A DNA stretch of 64,000 bases from contig NZ_WHPF01000010.1 of NCBI RefSeq assembly GCF_013106755.1, forward strand, positions 62,001-126,000, in the 5' to 3' direction. Origin of the DNA: Limnovirga soli. GTDB taxonomy: Bacteria > Bacteroidota > Bacteroidia > Chitinophagales > Chitinophagaceae. Within the stretch, counting starts at the first letter, position 1. The number at the start of each line of letters is the position of its first letter. Of this stretch, positions 60,250-64,000 are shown piece after piece. Made by a program: the position numbers and the translations under genes. The notes below the pieces were generated by a model that saw only the letters and a program-made list of their open reading frames with translations, searched no databases and was not told the origin of the DNA.

Positions 60250-60828
60250 TTAATTAGATGACTCTTTTTTAGCATTTTTGAAAGGCATGCCTAACTCTTT
60301 CAACAATTCATAAGCCTCTTCGTTATTAGTTGCGGTAGTAACGAAAGTGATATCCATACCAGTAATTTTGCTTACTTTATCAATATCAATCTCTGGGAAT
60401 ATGATTTGTTCTGTAACACCCAAGGTATAGTTACCACGACCGTCAAAAGCCTTATCACTGATACCTTTAAAATCACGTACACGAGGTAAAGCAATGGATA
60501 CTAGACGATCAAGGAATTCGTACATTTTCTCACCACGTAAAGTAACACGTGCCCCAATTGGCATGCCTTTACGTAATTTAAAGTTAGAGATATCCTTTTT
60601 ACTCATGGTTGGCACAGCTTTCTGACCAGTAATCATTGTTAGCTCATCTACAGCTACATCAACAATTTTCTTATCAGCTACGGCACCGTTAACGCCACGG
60701 TTTACACAGATTTTCTCAAGCTTTGGAGCTTGCATGATGCTTTTGTAACCGAATTTTTTCATTAAAACGGGTACAACTTCGTTTTTGTATTTATCCTCTA
60801 ATCTGGGACTATATTTTGCAGTACTCAT
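60250..60828 (-). CDS. rplE: 50S ribosomal protein L5
   Basis: 192 aa. [20 protein letters not shown] and the C-terminal [20 protein letters not shown] mark L5. Its ATG overlaps the rplX stop codon by one base. Confidence 0.97.
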   Translation of the reverse strand: MSTAKYSPRLEDKYKNEVVPVLMKKFGYKSIMQAPKLEKICVNRGVNGAVADKKIVDVAVDELTMITGQKAVPTMSKKDISNFKLRKGMPIGARVTLRGEKMYEFLDRLVSIALPRVRDFKGISDKAFDGRGNYTLGVTEQIIFPEIDIDKVSKITGMDITFVTTATNNEEAYELLKELGMPFKNAKKESSN

Positions 60829-61166
60829 TATTTAATTACCTCCCCGGATTTTTTTGCAATACGAACTAATTTACCATCAACTTTAGAGCGCTTAATTTTA
60901 GAAGGCCCACCAGTTTTAGCATCCCATAACATAACATTGCTGATATGAATAGGTGCTTCGATTTTTACAATACCACCTTTGGTATTTTGTGCAGAAGGCT
61001 TGGTGTGTTTTGTAATAATATTCACACCTTCTACAACCACCCTACCTTTATCAATGATAACGCTAAGTACCTTACGCGGCTTTTTTAAATCTTTATCATC
61101 GCCGGCAATAATAACTACTTCATCGCCCTTTTTGATATTGTATTTAGGTTTAAATCTGTTGCTCAT
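60828..61166 (-). CDS. rplX: 50S ribosomal protein L24
   Basis: 112 aa with the KOW motif ([21 protein letters not shown]) and [14 protein letters not shown]. 86 nt after rplN. Confidence 0.97.
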   Translation of the reverse strand: MSNRFKPKYNIKKGDEVVIIAGDDKDLKKPRKVLSVIIDKGRVVVEGVNIITKHTKPSAQNTKGGIVKIEAPIHISNVMLWDAKTGGPSKIKRSKVDGKLVRIAKKSGEVIK

Positions 61167-61252
61167 TGTATATTATTTATGAAGTCAACCTTAGTTTATT
61201 TAACTTCTATCTTTCACTACTTTGGTTTATAGTCTATATTTCTATGTAAGAA

Positions 61253-61621
61253 TTATAGTACTTCAGGAGCCAGAGATATAATTTTCATATATCCTTTATC
61301 CCTTAATTCCCTGGCAACAGGGCCGAATATACGGGTACCTCTTGGCTCATCAGAATTATTTAATAAAACAACTGCATTGTCATCAAAACGGATATAAGAT
61401 CCATCTTTACGACGCAATTTGTTTTTGGTGCGTACAATAACAGCTTTAGAAACTGTGCCCTTTTTAACGCCACCGGCAGGTATTGCATCTTTAACAGTTA
61501 CAACAATTTTATCGCCAATTTTGGCATAATCCTGTCCGCTGTTTCCTAATACCCTGATGCAAAGCACTTCTTTGGCACCGCTATTATCAGCTACATTCAA
61601 TCTACTTTCTTGCTGAATCAT
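61253..61621 (-). CDS. rplN: 50S ribosomal protein L14
   Basis: 122 aa, starts [20 protein letters not shown] and contains [15 protein letters not shown] and [13 protein letters not shown], all universal L14 blocks. 115 nt after rpsQ, a wide gap for this operon, but I see no repeat in it. Confidence 0.98.
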   Translation of the reverse strand: MIQQESRLNVADNSGAKEVLCIRVLGNSGQDYAKIGDKIVVTVKDAIPAGGVKKGTVSKAVIVRTKNKLRRKDGSYIRFDDNAVVLLNNSDEPRGTRIFGPVARELRDKGYMKIISLAPEVL

Positions 61622-61736
61622 CTTTTTAGCTTTGAGCTCTTTCCACTTATGCGGATTGAACAGTTAAAACATTTTTGATATCAATCAGAGGCTTTCCATG
61701 GCTATATAATACAACCAGTGTAGAGCTTGAAAAAAA

Positions 61737-61994
61737 CTATTTAGCTTTCTCAACAATCTCAACCAAGCGCCAACGTTTTGTTTTGCTTAGCGGACGTGAT
61801 TCCATGATTTTCACTACATCACCTACAGTACACTCATTCTTCTCGTCATGGGCATGAAACTTGGTAGTTTTCTTTACGAACTTACCATAGATCGGGTGTT
61901 TTACTTTTCTTTCAACAGCAACCGTGATAGTTTTAGTCATTTTATTGCTGCTAACAACACCAACCTTCGTTTTACGCAAATTTCTTTCAACCAT
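61737..61994 (-). CDS. rpsQ: 30S ribosomal protein S17
   Basis: 85 aa. [20 protein letters not shown] and the [19 protein letters not shown] end are diagnostic. 15 nt after rpmC. Confidence 0.97.
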   Translation of the reverse strand: MVERNLRKTKVGVVSSNKMTKTITVAVERKVKHPIYGKFVKKTTKFHAHDEKNECTVGDVVKIMESRPLSKTKRWRLVEIVEKAK

Positions 61995-62009
61995 TGTTGT
62001 ATATTTTAA

Positions 62010-62219
62010 TTAGATACCGAGACTTCTTTTCTTTAATTCAGTATTTAAACGTGATATATCACGTCTTAAGCCACGAATACTCATAGGATTTTCCAGAGGA
62101 GAAATTGCATGAGCAAATTCCAGCTTTTTTAAACGTAAACTATCTTCTTGTATACGTGCTTTAAGATCAGTCTCGTTCAGATCTTTTAAGCTTTTGTTGA
62201 ATTCAATTTTCTTAACCAT
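62010..62219 (-). CDS. rpmC: 50S ribosomal protein L29
   Basis: 69 aa. Two helices with LRLKKLEFAHAISPLENPM and RDISRLNTELKKR; 74 nt after rplP. Confidence 0.96.
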   Translation of the reverse strand: MVKKIEFNKSLKDLNETDLKARIQEDSLRLKKLEFAHAISPLENPMSIRGLRRDISRLNTELKKRSLGI

Positions 62220-62293
62220 TGTTGTTCAATTTGAAAACTTTGTAATTGCACTGTACCCATTAGATACTATGCCATTTTCACATTGTTTTATTA

Positions 62294-62710
62294 TTATTGT
62301 AAGTCTCTTCTTACAATGAATTTTGTTTTAACAGGCAATTTTTGCGAAGCAAGATGCATTGCATCTTTAGCTACTTGCTCAGATACACCATCACATTCAA
62401 ATATGATGCGACCTGGCTCAATAACCGCTGCAAAATATTCAGGGTTACCTTTACCTTTACCCATCCTTACCTCTAATGGCTTTTTGGTGATTGGCTTGTC
62501 AGGAAAAATCCTAATCCACACATTACCTTCACGTTTCATAGCACGTGTCATTGCCTGACGGGCAGCTTCAATCTGACGATTGGTTAACCAAATGGCTTCT
62601 AAGGACTTGAGTGCAAAAGAACCAAAAGCTATACTGGTGCCACGCTTGGCAACTTCACGTATACGACCTTTTTGTGCTTTTCTATGTTTCGTTCTTTTCG
62701 GCTGTAACAT
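62294..62710 (-). CDS. rplP: 50S ribosomal protein L16
   Basis: 138 aa. Starts [20 protein letters not shown] and has [20 protein letters not shown] and [11 protein letters not shown], as in L16. Confidence 0.98.
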   Translation of the reverse strand: MLQPKRTKHRKAQKGRIREVAKRGTSIAFGSFALKSLEAIWLTNRQIEAARQAMTRAMKREGNVWIRIFPDKPITKKPLEVRMGKGKGNPEYFAAVIEPGRIIFECDGVSEQVAKDAMHLASQKLPVKTKFIVRRDLQ

Positions 62711-62792
62711 TTTAAATTCAATTTGATCATTCGGCTTTGTACAGTTTTTTTTAAAACTTCGTATAAAACCTATGGAACTTTAATTAATGTAA

Positions 62793-63581
62793 TTATCTTC
62801 TTCTTTCTCCACCACCTCTTCTATCTCCACCACCGCCGCCGCGTCTGTCATCTCTTCTTTCAGGCCTTTCGTTTCTGTCACCTTCTCTTCTATCTCTTCT
62901 ATCACTAACATCACTCTTACCACCTACAAAGTTTGGATTTAACTCTCTTTTGCCTAAAACCTCACCTTTACAAATCCATACCTTGATACCAATTTTACCA
63001 TAAACGGTTAAGGCAAAAATAGAAGCGTAATCTATATCCATACGATAAGTATGTAATGGAACACGACCTTGCTTAATTTCTTCTGAACGTGCAATTTCAG
63101 CACCACCTAAACGACCGCTTACTTTTACTTTGATACCTTCAGCACCCATACGTAAGGTAGATGCGATGGCCATTTTGATGGCACGTTTGTAGTTGATACG
63201 ATTTTCAATCTGCCTGGCTATCGTGTCTCCAACAATGTTGGCATCCAATTCCGGGCGGCGTATTTCAAGAATGTTGATCTGCACATCATCTTTGCTGGTC
63301 AATTTCTTCAACTCTTCTTTAATACGATCTACTTCGTTACCACCTTTACCGATAATGATACCAGGTTTAGATGTATGTATTGTAACAATTAACTTACCTA
63401 ATGTACGCTCAATAACAATCTTGGCTATGCCACCTTTATTGATACGGGCATTCAGGTATGTTCTTATCTTGTTATCCTCGATAAGTTTGTTAGCATAATC
63501 TTTTTTACTAGCATACCAGTTGCTCTCCCATCCGCGGATGATACCTAACCTGTTACCAATAGGATTTGCTTTCTGACCCAT
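62793..63581 (-). CDS. rpsC: 30S ribosomal protein S3 with Arg/Gly-rich tail
   Basis: 262 aa. The KH domain ([16 protein letters not shown]) and the C-terminal S3 domain ([29 protein letters not shown], ending near residue 222) are complete. A tail of about 40 residues follows, made of Asp/Arg-rich then Arg/Gly-rich sequence ending [10 protein letters not shown]. The tail is not part of the S3 core. Between rplV and rplP as usual. Confidence 0.97.
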   Translation of the reverse strand: MGQKANPIGNRLGIIRGWESNWYASKKDYANKLIEDNKIRTYLNARINKGGIAKIVIERTLGKLIVTIHTSKPGIIIGKGGNEVDRIKEELKKLTSKDDVQINILEIRRPELDANIVGDTIARQIENRINYKRAIKMAIASTLRMGAEGIKVKVSGRLGGAEIARSEEIKQGRVPLHTYRMDIDYASIFALTVYGKIGIKVWICKGEVLGKRELNPNFVGGKSDVSDRRDRREGDRNERPERRDDRRGGGGGDRRGGGERRR

Positions 63582-63602
63582 ATTATCGTTTAAAAATTTT
63601 TA

Positions 63603-63947
63603 TTAATTTTTTGAATCAACAATGATAGTTACATGATTACTACGTTTACGAACCCTGTAACCACGACCCTGTGGAGCCGGACGCATACGTTTTAATACAC
63701 GGCCACCATCTACAAAAACCGTTTTAACTATCAGGCTGGCATCTGCTGCGCTTTTACCTTCGTTCTTTTGCTCCCAGTTATTAATAGCGCTCTTTAACAA
63801 TTTTGCCAATGGTATAGCATTATGTTGTGGATGATGCTCCAGAATACCCAGTGCTTTTTCCACTTCCATATTCCTTATAACATCTGCCAGCAAACGCATC
63901 TTACGCGGACCCGTAGGATAATTTCTAAGTTTTGCTACTGCTTCCAT
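63603..63947 (-). CDS. rplV: 50S ribosomal protein L22
   Basis: 114 aa. RNYPTGPRKMRLLADVIRNM at the N-terminus and RMRPAPQGRGYRVRKRSNH at the exit-tunnel loop are diagnostic. The upstream rpsS would lie beyond the window; the last 53 nt hold no complete gene. Confidence 0.97.
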   Translation of the reverse strand: MEAVAKLRNYPTGPRKMRLLADVIRNMEVEKALGILEHHPQHNAIPLAKLLKSAINNWEQKNEGKSAADASLIVKTVFVDGGRVLKRMRPAPQGRGYRVRKRSNHVTIIVDSKN

Positions 63948-64000
63948 TTTTTCAGTTTCTTTTATTGAGTTGCTCGTTAAACCGGCTTGCCTTTACAAAC

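Noticed and set aside
63948-64000. End of rpsS at the right edge
   Set aside because: The 53 nt can be read in several ways (for example a frame ending GKPV then stop), but none matches an S19 C-terminus well enough to call.

Overview
The window looks like a chromosomal segment of a Bacteroidota bacterium, most likely family Chitinophagaceae or a close relative. The evidence is: Bacteroidota-type -7 boxes (TAnnTTTG) just upstream of start codons; no strong Shine-Dalgarno signals noted; type IX secretion C-terminal tails; a TonB-type beta-barrel paired with a GLPGLI protein; an RRM protein with a glycine-rich tail; and low GC. The organism call is an inference from gene content, not from a database search. 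I saw no transposase, phage, CRISPR array, rRNA or tRNA.

Layout. 1-7.6 kb: partial pyruvate dehydrogenase E1 beta, accC-accB, efp, an RNA-binding protein, lnt and a small envelope-protein trio. 7.8-12.7 kb: a GNAT enzyme, two tandem secreted or outer-membrane paralogues and a secreted subtilase. 13-24.6 kb: gtrA-like gene, argS, membrane sulfatase, nitrilase, glgB, TonB-type barrel plus GLPGLI. 24.6-25.5 kb: a 1-kb non-coding region with degenerate tandem repeats. 25.5-34.2 kb: flippase, M1 peptidase, alpha/beta hydrolase, DoxX-like protein, a FabH paralogue and a delta-60-repeat protein. 34.2-38.4 kb: mnmE, infC, thrS. 38.9-53.0 kb: a sulfur/redox island (DsrE, DsrC/TusE, sulfide:quinone reductase, thioredoxins, an HMA protein, DUF2892-like membrane proteins, ribosome hibernation factor, TolC-MFP-RND pump, CoA-disulfide reductase-rhodanese fusion). 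53-64 kb: a BaiN-like flavoprotein, map, secY and the S10/spc ribosomal operon from rplO back to rplV, all on the minus strand.

Two signals stand out. First, a dispersed intergenic repeat family occurs about 28 times. Its units have a 20-nt core (GTACAAGwGTGCGACGCAAG), or an alternative core containing GAACCCTGAACCGAGCGTGG, followed 21-23 nt later by a GCCnGGC motif. It appears as single arms or inverted pairs, lies almost entirely outside genes, has one pair inside the spc operon, and one copy supplies the stop codon of a flavoprotein gene. Second, five 14-bp palindromes (GTGAynnnnrTCAC or a one-base variant) of CRP/FNR type lie between 41.1 and 44.7 kb. Each is centred exactly 29.5 bp upstream of the first base of a -7 box or near match, which is the geometry of class II activation near -41.5. 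They head the sulfide oxidoreductase operon, the thioredoxin operon, the hibernation factor, a small-membrane-protein transcript that includes a 32-codon gene, and the RND pump operon. This suggests one regulon for sulfide/persulfide and redox stress.

Other points: EF-P carries arginine at position 32 in an NKxxR loop like the rhamnosylated Pseudomonas type; the FabH paralogue lacks the catalytic histidine; the DsrC/TusE protein keeps only the C-terminal cysteine; secY and lnt appear to start with GTG and TTG.
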